In this document: positions 35,891 to 44,356 of the stretch, piece by piece
Layout of the letters: each line of letters starts with the position of its first letter
How positions within the stretch are numbered: the stretch's first letter is position 1
Origin: Bacteroidota bacterium
Lineage (GTDB): Bacteria > Bacteroidota > Ignavibacteria > UBA10030 > UBA6906
Reading direction: 5' to 3'
NCBI GenBank assembly: GCA_019637975.1
Contig: JAHBUR010000005.1
Location: 62,001-126,000, forward strand
Length of the DNA: 64,000 bases
The notes under the pieces: model-generated
Seen by the model: the letters and a program-made list of their open reading frames with translations, nothing else
What the model was told of the DNA's origin: nothing
Databases searched by the model: none
Program-made: the position numbers and the translations under genes

Positions 35891-37036
35891 TTATTTCATG
35901 TAGGGAGATTTGATGAACTGACGTGCCTGGCTGTGCGAGTCACGATACTCTTTCATTTCCAATACCTTGCGGTATTGGAGCATTGCAAGATCACGTTTCG
36001 ACAACACATCGTGAATGTTGCCTGCCTTGAGGTTGGCCAGCACCATGAAGCCGGAAGGCCCGTCGACGTCGAGTTTTCTGCTCAACTCATCACAACGATA
36101 GAAGTGTTTCAGCCCGGCCTCCGGATTCCCGACCGTCAGTTCATACATTCCGAGGTAGTATTCCGCTTCGCGTTCCGTGCTTGCGCCGTATCCGCGCTGC
36201 TTTTCTTGACATCGTTGTGCGATAACACCGAATACCTCCTTCACTTTCTCCCAGTTTGCCGTCACAACGTAACATCGGCCAAGGTATTTGTGGAACAGCA
36301 TATTATTGGGAAAACGGGCATGGAGTTTCATCGCCAACTCCAACGCCTGCGGATAATCCTTCTCAAACTGGTAATACAATTGCATCAGGAAGTAAGAAGA
36401 CTCTATGCTTGCATACTTTCCTTTTTCCGCGGCAGCCCTGATCTGCCGGATGCCTTTTTCTTTGTCGCCCCGCGGAACGAACAGCAACAGGGGTTTCACA
36501 AAGGGGTATTCGTTGGGAATGACTTCGGCATAGTAGTTATAAATTCCCGAGCCGAGCAGGATGTCGTAGTTGTTCGGATCGAGGGATGACGCCTCCTGCA
36601 CAATCGGTAAGGCTCTCCGCCCGGCATTTGCTGCGTCGAACCAAGAACTGCGGTGGGCCTTCAACCGTCCGCGGAATCCGATTGCGCCACCTTTGAAGAA
36701 GAGGGCCGTAACGTCATTCTCATTTTTGTCGAGCATCTTGTCGCAGAGTTCGACGACAGTCGAGAGTTCGTCGTAGAACCGGTCGTCATACTGCTCGTTT
36801 TCCATGTCAATAAGGATTCTCCACCACGTCACCATCGCACGGAAGAAATATCCCGCCGGATGATTCGGGCGCATCCTGACAAGTTCGTTGAATTCGTTGT
36901 CGGCATTCTCGAATTCAAGATTGTAAACGTATTCGATTCCCTTCAATGTTCTTGCGTCGAAATCCTCGTCACTTTGCGCCGCAAGCGGGGCGGAAACAAA
37001 CAGACACAAAACTGCCAACCGGTACAAACGGATCAC
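35891..37036 (-). CDS. exported tetratricopeptide-repeat protein
   Basis: 381 residues. A signal peptide (LAVLCLFVSAPLAAQ) precedes helical pairs with TPR spacing: YVYNLEFENADNEFNELVRMRPNHPAGYF, QEASSLDPNNYDILLGSGIYNY, YFLMQLYYQFEKDYPQALELAMKLHARFPNN (each written here as a span of the protein), and AEYYLGMYELTVGNPEAGL. It probably scaffolds a periplasmic complex. The GTG start overlaps the CPBP stop by 4 bp (GTGA), so translation is coupled. Confidence 0.82.
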   Translation of the reverse strand: MIRLYRLAVLCLFVSAPLAAQSDEDFDARTLKGIEYVYNLEFENADNEFNELVRMRPNHPAGYFFRAMVTWWRILIDMENEQYDDRFYDELSTVVELCDKMLDKNENDVTALFFKGGAIGFRGRLKAHRSSWFDAANAGRRALPIVQEASSLDPNNYDILLGSGIYNYYAEVIPNEYPFVKPLLLFVPRGDKEKGIRQIRAAAEKGKYASIESSYFLMQLYYQFEKDYPQALELAMKLHARFPNNMLFHKYLGRCYVVTANWEKVKEVFGVIAQRCQEKQRGYGASTEREAEYYLGMYELTVGNPEAGLKHFYRCDELSRKLDVDGPSGFMVLANLKAGNIHDVLSKRDLAMLQYRKVLEMKEYRDSHSQARQFIKSPYMK

Positions 37037-37956
37037 GCCGCTTTTCTCCTCTCCAGAAAATCAACAGTCAGATTTTCGTCCTTGCGCTCGAGTGTGACTA
37101 TGCCTTCAAACGGATGCAGACTTCGTGACAGAACCAGATAGACACCGCACAGCAGAATCACCAACGTTGCCAGGGCGCCGCCTTCGGGACCGTACGCTCC
37201 GCCTGTCATCCACTCAGGCCCGAACTGTGTGAGTTTTGTAAGCTCGTACGACGTGAAATGCATGCCGCTCGTCGGGTAACCGAAGAGTGTTGTTTGAGAG
37301 AAGTTCCACGCAAAGTGAATGCCGAACGGCAGCCACAATCCCCGTGTGCGCCAGCAGGCAAGACAGAAAACAAATGAAACCAGGACTGTATTAATGACTC
37401 CAAATGCACCGGCGTTGGGGTTCCTGATGTGGGCAAAACCAAACAGTACGCCAACAAGTACAGCGGCCGGAATGAACCGTATGCCGCGCACGAGGGTTTG
37501 AAACAGATAACCGCGGAATAAGACTTCTTCGAACATTGCAGCGACCGCAAAAAAGACGATGGATATTCCGAACATCGTAAGTCCTTCAGTCCACGTCACC
37601 TCAACGGCAACCACCTTGACATATCCCGACAGGTACTGGATGCCGAAGATGGCCGTCATCATCAACCAGCCGATAAGGCATCCGATGCCGAGTTCACGCA
37701 TCGTCTGTGCGTTGATTGCAAGTCCAACGGCAGTCAGCGGTTTGCGATTGACAAATTTCGTGACGAGAAATGTCGTAATCACCGTTGCGACGAGGGATGC
37801 CGCCGCAAGGGCAAAGGTGTCCTGGATTCTCAAGAAAAGAATGAGAGGAAGTGTCACGGCCGCCGTTACGGCCGCCAACACGATCAGAAAGAGGGCAATT
37901 TGCCAACCTGCCCGAAGCTCATCGAATTGGTTTTTGAAGATGTTCTTCACATTCAT
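37033..37956 (-). CDS. CPBP-family intramembrane metalloprotease (Abi/CAAX)
   Basis: 307 residues, many membrane helices. The four motifs are present: EEVLFRGYLFQTL (paired Glu and Arg), GVLFGFAHI (FxxxH), and HFAWNFSQT (HxxxN). Members process prenylated or signal-type substrates or confer immunity to peptides; the substrate is unknown. The ATG at 37956 is 9 bases after AAGGG. The next in-frame ATG upstream is too close to that site. Co-transcribed with the TPR and ZIP genes. Confidence 0.88.
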   Translation of the reverse strand: MNVKNIFKNQFDELRAGWQIALFLIVLAAVTAAVTLPLILFLRIQDTFALAAASLVATVITTFLVTKFVNRKPLTAVGLAINAQTMRELGIGCLIGWLMMTAIFGIQYLSGYVKVVAVEVTWTEGLTMFGISIVFFAVAAMFEEVLFRGYLFQTLVRGIRFIPAAVLVGVLFGFAHIRNPNAGAFGVINTVLVSFVFCLACWRTRGLWLPFGIHFAWNFSQTTLFGYPTSGMHFTSYELTKLTQFGPEWMTGGAYGPEGGALATLVILLCGVYLVLSRSLHPFEGIVTLERKDENLTVDFLERRKAA

Positions 37957-37976
37957 GCGTATCATCCCTTGTACAC

Positions 37977-38005
37977 AAAAAGGGTGGGCATGAGCTCCCA
38001 CCCTT
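37977..38005 (-). terminator. intrinsic terminator after the OmpA-family gene
   Basis: Minus-strand stem AAGGGTGGG / CCCACCCTT with a short loop, followed by TTTTTGTG. It separates ompA from the CPBP operon. Confidence 0.88.
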
Positions 38006-38045
38006 CAGCCGGAGGAGGCCGGCTTTTGCTTGTACGTTATGCGCC

Positions 38046-38720
38046 TCAGTAACGAAGCTGGTTCTTTTCCGCAGCTTCTTTCAGATCGTCATTGGCAAAG
38101 ATGGCAATTTCCACGCGACGGTTTTGCCTTTTCCCGTCGGCTGTTTCGTTACCTGCAATCGGCTGCAATTCGCCATAGCCCACGGTGGTAATCCGTGTAC
38201 CTACAACACCCTGACCTTTGGTATAACCTGCAACTGAGTTTGCCCGTGCCTCGCTCAGCTTTTGGTTGAATTCTTCCGAGCCGTCAGAATCCGTATGTCC
38301 CTCGATGAGAACGTTCGTATCTTCGTACTTGTTCAATATCACCGCGAGCTTTGCGATATTGGATTGTGCTACGGGCTGCAACGTTGACTTACCTGTTTCA
38401 AACAGAATTCCTGAATCGAATGTGATTTTTATTCCTTCACCCACACGTTCGACCTTTGCCCCCTCGATATCCTTCTGGATTTCTTCGGCTTGTTTGTCCA
38501 TATACCGTCCAATCAACGCTCCGGCGGTACCGCCAACAGCAGCGCCTATAATTGCACCCAGCGCCGTGTTACCTGCCGCCTTGCCGATTACTGCTCCCAC
38601 AGCACCGCCGGCAGCAGCGCCAATTACCCCGCCCTTAACCGTTTTGCTGGCGCTGCATCCCGACATGACGATCGCTGCAACGACCAGTACCGCTATTACC
38701 GATTTCCACGATGTTTGCAT
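38046..38720 (-). CDS. OmpA-family lipoprotein with glycine-zipper segment
   Basis: 224 residues; the ATG at 38720 follows GGGAGG. A lipobox signal (IAVLVVAAIVMSGC) leads to a glycine-zipper region (GGVIGAAAGGAVGAVIGKA, GAIIGAAVGGTAGALIGRY) and a C-terminal OmpA domain: ITFDSGILFETGKSTLQP, VLIEGHTDSDGSEEFNQKLSEARA, ITTVGYGELQPI and the RQNRRVEIAI end. This YiaD-like design anchors the outer membrane to peptidoglycan. Confidence 0.93.
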   Translation of the reverse strand: MQTSWKSVIAVLVVAAIVMSGCSASKTVKGGVIGAAAGGAVGAVIGKAAGNTALGAIIGAAVGGTAGALIGRYMDKQAEEIQKDIEGAKVERVGEGIKITFDSGILFETGKSTLQPVAQSNIAKLAVILNKYEDTNVLIEGHTDSDGSEEFNQKLSEARANSVAGYTKGQGVVGTRITTVGYGELQPIAGNETADGKRQNRRVEIAIFANDDLKEAAEKNQLRY

Positions 38721-38754
38721 AATGCCTCCCTGTTTTTCTGATTGTCTATGCGAT

Positions 38755-40089
38755 CTACAGGCTGATACCGCTACTAAGATAATTCCGGACTTGAGAAATT
38801 GCAACTCTTTCTTGCTTCATTGAATCACGCTCACGGACGGTGACAGTTTGATTGGCAAGCGTTTCGGAGTCAACCGTAATGCAGAAGGGGGTCCCGACTT
38901 CATCTTGCCGCCGGTAGCGCCGGCCTACTGCGCCGCTGTCATCGTAGAACACACGCATATGCGGGCGCAGCTCCGCTTCGAGTTTGCGCGCAATTTCGGG
39001 CATACCGTCACGATTGACAAGCGGGAACACGGCAGCTTTCGTTGGCGCGAGGCGGGGATTGAACCTCAACACGGTCCGTACCTCGGTTTTGCCGTCGGCT
39101 GTCGGCGCCTCCTCTTCGTTGTACGCATCAATCAGAAACGCCATGAAGGAACGACTTGCCCCGGCCGAGGTTTCGATAATATAGGGAGTGAACTTCTCTT
39201 TCGATTCCTGATCGAAATACTGCATCGATTTGCCCGAGTACTTTTCGTGTTGAGAGAGATCGAAATCGGATCGGTTGTGAATTCCTTCTATCTCGCCCCA
39301 ACCGAACGGGAATTGATATTCAATGTCGTACGCGTCTTTTGCGTAGTGAGCGAGCTTGTCAGGTTCATGTTGATGCCATTGCAGCTTCGCGTTCGTCATT
39401 CCGAGATCGACAAACCATTGCATCCGTTCGGCCCGCCACTTCTCAAACCACTCAACATCGGTTCCGGGCTTGACGAAAAACTGCATCTCCATCTGCTCGA
39501 ATTCCCGTGTGCGGAAGAGAAAGTTCTTCGTGTTGATTTCGTTGCGAAACGCCTTGCCGATTTGCGCAATGCCGAACGGCGGCTTCTGCCGAGAACCGGA
39601 GGCAACGTTCAGAAAGTTGACAAAGATCCCTTGCGCTGTTTCGGGGCGAAGGTAGACGACGGCGCCTTCGTCTTCCACCGGACCGACAAAGGTCTTGAAC
39701 ATGAGATTGAATTGACGGGCTTCGGTGAACTTCCCTTCCGCCTGACACTTTGCAGCTTTTCGCCCTTTATACGCGGGGCTGCCGCACATCGCCTCTTCCA
39801 CCTGGTCGGCGCGGAAACGAGCTTTGCATTCCTTGCAATCCACCATTGGGTCGGTGAAGTTGGCAACGTGCCCCGATGCTTCCCATACGCGAGGATGCAT
39901 CAGAATAGCGGCATCAATGCCTTCGATGTCTTCGCGGTACGTCATGGATTGCCACCACGCATCCTTGATGTTGCGCAGCAACTCGACGCCCAACGGACCG
40001 TAATCCCAGCAGCCGTTGAGGCCGCCATAGATTTCGCTTGATTGAAATACAAAGCCCCGCCGCTTCGCAAGCGAGACGATTTTATCCAT
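38755..40089 (-). CDS. glyS: glycyl-tRNA synthetase (single-chain class II)
   Basis: About 444 residues. Charges tRNA-Gly. Motifs: KRRGFVFQSSEIYGGLNG, motif 1-like WDYGPLGVEL, a zinc-type cluster (CKECKARF ... MCGS), YLRPETAQGIFVNF, and motif 2 FRNEINTKNFLFRTREFEQME. The anticodon domain ends the protein (AVFPLVNRDGMPEIA). The start is unclear. The ATG at 40089 fits homologue N-termini but has no ribosome site. A perfect AAAGGAG (40158-40152) lies 8 bases before an in-frame ATC at 40143, and a TTG at 40161 overlaps that site. Confidence 0.92.
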   Translation of the reverse strand: MDKIVSLAKRRGFVFQSSEIYGGLNGCWDYGPLGVELLRNIKDAWWQSMTYREDIEGIDAAILMHPRVWEASGHVANFTDPMVDCKECKARFRADQVEEAMCGSPAYKGRKAAKCQAEGKFTEARQFNLMFKTFVGPVEDEGAVVYLRPETAQGIFVNFLNVASGSRQKPPFGIAQIGKAFRNEINTKNFLFRTREFEQMEMQFFVKPGTDVEWFEKWRAERMQWFVDLGMTNAKLQWHQHEPDKLAHYAKDAYDIEYQFPFGWGEIEGIHNRSDFDLSQHEKYSGKSMQYFDQESKEKFTPYIIETSAGASRSFMAFLIDAYNEEEAPTADGKTEVRTVLRFNPRLAPTKAAVFPLVNRDGMPEIARKLEAELRPHMRVFYDDSGAVGRRYRRQDEVGTPFCITVDSETLANQTVTVRERDSMKQERVAISQVRNYLSSGISL

Positions 40090-40171
40090 GATACCGGCCG
40101 TATTGGATGGTGCCGGTTTCTGCGGCTTCTGTTCCGTACTGATGACTGTTTCTCCTTTCAACCTCAGGTTG

Positions 40172-40609
40172 CTACTGTGTTTCTTGCTTTATCGTGAATA
40201 CAATACTCTGGTGAATCACTCCGTCCTTCTTGATGTGCATCGTGACGGATTTATCTTCCGATCTTTCCGTAGCAACAACCGTTGCCCCGAACGGAACAAC
40301 CGCACGACTCAGATCGTAATTGAAATTCAACGTGCTGAAAGTTGACGGAACGGCAACACGCATCTCTGTCCGCGAGAATGTCCCGTTGTTGCTTCCAACC
40401 CGTCGGATTCGCACGGATTTGAGGTCGATGTTATGCCCGGCAAGCGACTGCCGCACTGCTGTTTGCAGATCGGGTATCGATGTAACCGCCGGCCCCTCCC
40501 GATTCGCAGTGTGAAAGAACATAATCCCGGCCGTAACGGAAATTACCAGCACGCCACCAAAGGAAAGCAGGAGAGTCCGCCTCGATTGTTTGAAATTCTG
40601 CCGACTCAT
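40172..40609 (-). CDS. single-helix envelope protein of unknown function
   Basis: 145 residues. One N-terminal membrane helix (TLLLSFGGVLVISVTAGIMFF) after a basic start (RQNFKQSRR), then a periplasmic domain of ~110 residues with alternating strands (SVRIRRVG, TEMRVAVPSTF, TLNFNYDLSRAV, SIVFTIKQ). No family recognised. It overlaps the crotonase stop by 4 bp (ATGA) and ends a few bases before the glyS region. Confidence 0.72.
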   Translation of the reverse strand: MSRQNFKQSRRTLLLSFGGVLVISVTAGIMFFHTANREGPAVTSIPDLQTAVRQSLAGHNIDLKSVRIRRVGSNNGTFSRTEMRVAVPSTFSTLNFNYDLSRAVVPFGATVVATERSEDKSVTMHIKKDGVIHQSIVFTIKQETQ

Positions 40610-41388
40610 TTTTTCTTGAAGACGGGCTTTCTTTTTTCAAGGAAAGCCGCCGTTCCTTCCTTGAAGTCCTCGCTGTCACAACACACACCGAACAGCGACG
40701 CTTCAAGCTTCTGCCCGTCGTTGAGCATCGTTTCTTGCGTCATGTTCACTGCCTTGAGCGCCATCCTGATGGCGATTTGTCCTTTACTTGCAATCAACTC
40801 TGCCATCGTCAATGCAGCACTCATCAAATCGGCTTGCGGCACGATTTTGTTGACAAGCCCGACGCGCAGCGCTTCTTGTGCATCCATTTGATTTCCGGTG
40901 AGGATGAGTTCCATCGCCCGGCCTCGTCCAATTAAACGGGCAAGCCGTTGCGTGCCGCCGTAACCTGGAATGACCCCGAGGTTTACTTCCGGTTGACCGA
41001 ACTTCGCATTTTCCGAGGCGATACGTATGTGACACGCAAGCGCAAGCTCGCAACCTCCGCCCAGTGCGTAGCCGTTGACGGCTGCAATCACGGGCTTACC
41101 GAGGTTCTCGATCAAATCAAATACTTCCTGTCCCTTGGCGGAGAATTCCTTGCCCGTTTCCGAATTCAACACCGTCAACTCCTTGATGTCCGTACCGGCA
41201 ACGAACGCTTTCTCGCCCGCTCCCGTCAGAATCACAACATCCACACTGCTGTCTGTTTTGATTTGTGAGAACACTTCCCGCAACTCCGACTTTGCTTGCG
41301 CATTCAGCGCATTCAGTTTGTCGGGACGGTTGATGGTGACGGTGGCGATTCTCTCGTTCGTCTCGAAAAGTAAGGTCTGAAGGTTCAT
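40606..41388 (-). CDS. enoyl-CoA hydratase/isomerase (crotonase family)
   Basis: 260 residues. The oxyanion-hole segments are present (GEKAFVAGTDIKEL and NGYALGGGCELALACH), and both hydratase Glu residues: one in GGGCELAL, one in FGQPEVNLGVIPGYGG. It should hydrate short-chain enoyl-CoA such as crotonyl-CoA. The 5-prime side is a heptamer array lying within ~20 bp of the ATG. It leads an operon with the single-helix protein and glyS. Confidence 0.92.
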   Translation of the reverse strand: MNLQTLLFETNERIATVTINRPDKLNALNAQAKSELREVFSQIKTDSSVDVVILTGAGEKAFVAGTDIKELTVLNSETGKEFSAKGQEVFDLIENLGKPVIAAVNGYALGGGCELALACHIRIASENAKFGQPEVNLGVIPGYGGTQRLARLIGRGRAMELILTGNQMDAQEALRVGLVNKIVPQADLMSAALTMAELIASKGQIAIRMALKAVNMTQETMLNDGQKLEASLFGVCCDSEDFKEGTAAFLEKRKPVFKKK

Positions 41389-41404
41389 TTCTCTATCGAT
41401 CTGG

Positions 41405-41488
41405 TTACTGATTACTGATTACTGATTACTGATTACTGATTACTGATTACTGATTACTGATTGCTGATTACTGATTGCTGATTACTGA
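41405..41488. repeat. heptamer tandem array TTACTGA x 12
   Basis: Twelve uninterrupted 7-bp units from 41405 to 41488: ten TTACTGA and two TTGCTGA (at 41461 and 41475). It fills most of the gap between the nucleotidyltransferase stop (41500) and the crotonase ATG (41388), i.e. the crotonase leader. Confidence 0.95.
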
Positions 41489-41499
41489 TTGCCAAGTTA

Positions 41500-42564
41500 C
41501 TACGCCACTTCCACCCTGCTCTGATCGCCAATCATGAATCTGTGAACTCGCGGCTTTCCCGTCGCTTCAACAATCTCGACGTCGTTGCCGAGAATGCTTC
41601 CCTCAAGCCGCAATCCTACATCAACAATCTTGCAGTCTCGCAACACAATGCTGTACTCGACTTCGCTGTTCCGAACAACAGTCCGGTCGCCGATCGAGGC
41701 AAACGGCCCGATGTAGCTGTTTTCGATGATGCAATTCTTGCCGATAATGACCGGCCCGCGTATCTTGCTGTTGAGAATGCGGGCTCCGCCTTCGATGACG
41801 ACTTTCCCCGCGACATCGGACTGGGCATCAACTTCTCCGTCGATGCGCGGCGCAATCGAATCGAGTATCAGCCGGTTTGCTTCCAACAAATCAACGGGTT
41901 TTCCTGTGTCTTTCCACCAACCTGTGATTTCCGTGTAACCGACTTTGAATTTCTTGTCGATAAGATATTGATGGGCGTCGGAGATTTCAAGCTCGCCGCG
42001 GGAACTCGGTTTCAGCGCTTTGACCGCCTCGAAAATATGGTGGTCGTAGAGATAGATTCCTGCAACGGCGTACTGACTCTTCGGGTGGGAGGGTTTCTCT
42101 TCGACGCCGATAATCTGCCCGTTCTTGATTTCGGGAACGCCGAACCGCTCGGGGTCTTTGACTTTCGACAGCGTCAGAAAGCAATTGCAGCCGCTCTGTT
42201 CGAACTCGTCAATGAACCGCTTGATTCCTCCGACAACCATATTGTCGCCGAGATAGAAAATGAACTTGTCATTTCCCGCGAACTTCTCGGCCAGCATAAC
42301 GACTTGCGCGAGTCCGCCCGGAACCTCCTGCGGAATGTAGGTGATCTTCACACCCCATTTTGATCCGTCGCCGACGTAGTCCGGCACTTCAAGACTGTCG
42401 GCGTTGTGCACAATGGCGATTTCCTTGATACCCGCATCAGCCGCCGCCTCAATCGAGTAATACAGTATCGGCTTGTTGGCAATGGGAATAAGATGCTTGT
42501 TTTGTGTATGCGTAATCGGACGAAGCCGGGTGCCGCGTCCGCCGCTTGCAATCAATGCTTTCAC
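41500..42564 (-). CDS. glucose-1-phosphate thymidylyltransferase, long form
   Basis: 354 residues. N-terminal nucleotidyltransferase with SGGRGTRLRPITHTQNKHLIP (binding loop and Lys), FIFYLGDNMV (metal Asp) and VEEKPSHPKSQYAVAGIYLYD, then ELEISDAHQYLI. Residues ~250-330 form a left-handed beta-helix (IIGKNCIIENSYIGPFASIGD). This long RmlA/RfbA2-like form makes dTDP-glucose or a related NDP-sugar for surface polysaccharide. It lies 4 bp after the DUF2520 gene. Confidence 0.9.
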   Translation of the reverse strand: MKALIASGGRGTRLRPITHTQNKHLIPIANKPILYYSIEAAADAGIKEIAIVHNADSLEVPDYVGDGSKWGVKITYIPQEVPGGLAQVVMLAEKFAGNDKFIFYLGDNMVVGGIKRFIDEFEQSGCNCFLTLSKVKDPERFGVPEIKNGQIIGVEEKPSHPKSQYAVAGIYLYDHHIFEAVKALKPSSRGELEISDAHQYLIDKKFKVGYTEITGWWKDTGKPVDLLEANRLILDSIAPRIDGEVDAQSDVAGKVVIEGGARILNSKIRGPVIIGKNCIIENSYIGPFASIGDRTVVRNSEVEYSIVLRDCKIVDVGLRLEGSILGNDVEIVEATGKPRVHRFMIGDQSRVEVA

Positions 42565-42568
42565 GAAG

Positions 42569-43459
42569 TCAGATCCTCATATTGGAGAAAATCAGATTGT
42601 ACATCATTCTTGCCTGTTCGTGGTCAATGGAGCCCTTCATCTCGGCAAGCCTCGTTGTTTCCGCCGACATCGAACCGTAGTACGGAACAAGATTCGACGC
42701 GAACTGTTGCAGTGCTTCGAAGTGATGCGACACCGTTTCGACTCCGCCGCGGGCAATCGGCCCGCTCAATGATTGTGCGGGAGATGTTCGCGCAGCATTG
42801 TGCAATGCCGCCATGATGATCGGTTCGAAGACGGGATAGAATTTCTTCTCATTCGTCTTAAGAGCTGCAAACATCTGCTCGAGAATCCACAACAATGTTG
42901 TCACGTGGTTTGAAGCAACGACGCAGGCCGCGTGATAGAATGTCCGCATTTCAGGCTTGATGTAGATGGTTTTGCCTTTCAGCTTCGACGCGAGCAGTTT
43001 CGCTTTCCGCATTGCCGCGGCATTGCCGTCAACCCCGTAGTAAATTCCGCGTACTGTCGGCAGAATATCCTTCGGCTCAAAGTCACGCGGGAATGTCTGC
43101 AAGGGATGAAAGGAGAAGACTGTGGCGCCTTTTGCAGCAAGCGGCTCAAGCACATCGGCGTTCTGAATGCCCGAGGCATGACACACGGAGAGTTTCTTGA
43201 AATCGAGATGCGCAACCGCCGCGAGTTTGTGCGCGACTTCTTCAACAACCCTGTGCGGTGTTGTTATCATCACCAGATTCGTTCGCGGAGGAATGGCCGC
43301 CAGAGATGTCGAGACGTTCCGGCACCTCACGTATTTTCCCGTCTTCACTGCCGAACGGTTGCTGCGCGACACGACCGCAACGATCTTATCCCCGCTCGCA
43401 GTCAGAATCTTCCCCAGCACCGAACCGACTTTGCCGGCGCCGACAATTGCAATATTCAC
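42569..43459 (-). CDS. Rossmann-fold DUF2520 protein
   Basis: 296 residues. N-terminal dinucleotide-binding domain (NIAIVGAGKVGSVLGKILTASG) and a helical DUF2520-type C-terminal domain (FYHAACVVASNHVTTLLW, SLSGPIARGG), the layout of NADP-dependent reductases such as 2-dehydropantoate- or F420-type enzymes. HASGIQNADVLEPL and SFHPLQTF are family motifs. Substrate unknown. GTG start; AGGGAG is immediately next to it, so initiation may depend on coupling with the MEMO gene 33 bp upstream. Confidence 0.85.
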   Translation of the reverse strand: MNIAIVGAGKVGSVLGKILTASGDKIVAVVSRSNRSAVKTGKYVRCRNVSTSLAAIPPRTNLVMITTPHRVVEEVAHKLAAVAHLDFKKLSVCHASGIQNADVLEPLAAKGATVFSFHPLQTFPRDFEPKDILPTVRGIYYGVDGNAAAMRKAKLLASKLKGKTIYIKPEMRTFYHAACVVASNHVTTLLWILEQMFAALKTNEKKFYPVFEPIIMAALHNAARTSPAQSLSGPIARGGVETVSHHFEALQQFASNLVPYYGSMSAETTRLAEMKGSIDHEQARMMYNLIFSNMRI

Positions 43460-43492
43460 TCCCTGAGACCTTTCATTCGGTTGGTGGTACGT

Positions 43493-44347
43493 CTATGCCG
43501 GGACATCGGGCGCAGGGCTTTCATAGACTACTGCGGATACATACCCGACAACACTGCTGTAATCCCCGGTCGTATCGCCGGAGGTCGCGTAGTGCAGCAC
43601 TTCAATATTCTTCACGCCGAGACGGTCGAGCGCGGAGAGTACCGCAACAGTTGGTCCGCCGCCGCACGCTTCAGTCCGCCGCGATTCCAGATCGCGCATC
43701 AGTTGTTCATAATCGAAATGCTCAATGTCCCTGATCATGACATCATCAAGATGTCTTGCAGTACCGGATGCATGGAAGTGGGACAAATCCGTGCTGGCCA
43801 CAAACAACGCATTTTCGCCGCGGACTGCAGCAGCGAGGGCTGCGCCGAGATCAAAACAGCATTCCGCCGCCTGATCTCCGGCAACAACCGGCAACACTTT
43901 GAACGATTGCAGCGCCTTTTGCAGGAACGGAAGCTGCACTTCCAGCGCGTGTTCACTCCGGTGCCCGTCCTCCGAAGCATAAATAGTGGCATTCGCATCA
44001 AGCAACCGCTCGCGCAGGGCTGTGTTCACTTCAACCGCACCGAGCGGCGTCACGTACAGATCACCTGAATACACGGAGACACCTCTGAAAAACTCCCGAT
44101 GACTGGGCGAGACTACAACAACGGTGTCGTACGCCTCACCCCGAAGCATTGCGTATGCACACGCAGCCGTCAAACCCGAATATACGTATCCGGCATGCGG
44201 CGCAATGATACCGCGAATTCTGCCGGCAACGCTTCTCCTCTCCGCTTGTTCGAACAAGCTGTCAATTTCTTCAGCCAATTCCGCAGGGTCGGCAGGATAG
44301 AACATCCCGGCAACGACGGGAAAGCGTGCTGTGCGCGCTGTGCTCAT
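43493..44347 (-). CDS. amrB: AmmeMemoRadiSam system protein B (MEMO family)
   Basis: 284 residues of the MEMO1 / LigB-like dioxygenase fold. Opening FPVVAGMFYPADPAEL, IIAPHAGYVYSGLTAA (metal His), VVSPSHREFFRG, EHALEVQLPFLQ and FVASTDLSHFH (Asp-Leu-Ser-His) are all typical. The system couples MEMO, AMMECR1 and a radical SAM protein, function unresolved. ATG at 44347 follows TAGGAG; a TTG two codons upstream is less likely. It lies 9 bp after AMMECR1. Confidence 0.93.
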   Translation of the reverse strand: MSTARTARFPVVAGMFYPADPAELAEEIDSLFEQAERRSVAGRIRGIIAPHAGYVYSGLTAACAYAMLRGEAYDTVVVVSPSHREFFRGVSVYSGDLYVTPLGAVEVNTALRERLLDANATIYASEDGHRSEHALEVQLPFLQKALQSFKVLPVVAGDQAAECCFDLGAALAAAVRGENALFVASTDLSHFHASGTARHLDDVMIRDIEHFDYEQLMRDLESRRTEACGGGPTVAVLSALDRLGVKNIEVLHYATSGDTTGDYSSVVGYVSAVVYESPAPDVPA

Positions 44348-44356
44348 GTCCAACTC

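Noticed and set aside
38848-40041. Long plus-strand open frame antisense to glyS
   Set aside because: It mirrors a gene with all glycyl-tRNA synthetase motifs; the antisense translation has no recognisable features.
41405-41488. CRISPR array
   Set aside because: The units are 7 bp and contiguous, with no spacers and no cas genes.
42932-44068. Long plus-strand open frame antisense to DUF2520 and MEMO genes
   Set aside because: It spans two well-supported genes and their spacer, which is a codon-bias artefact.
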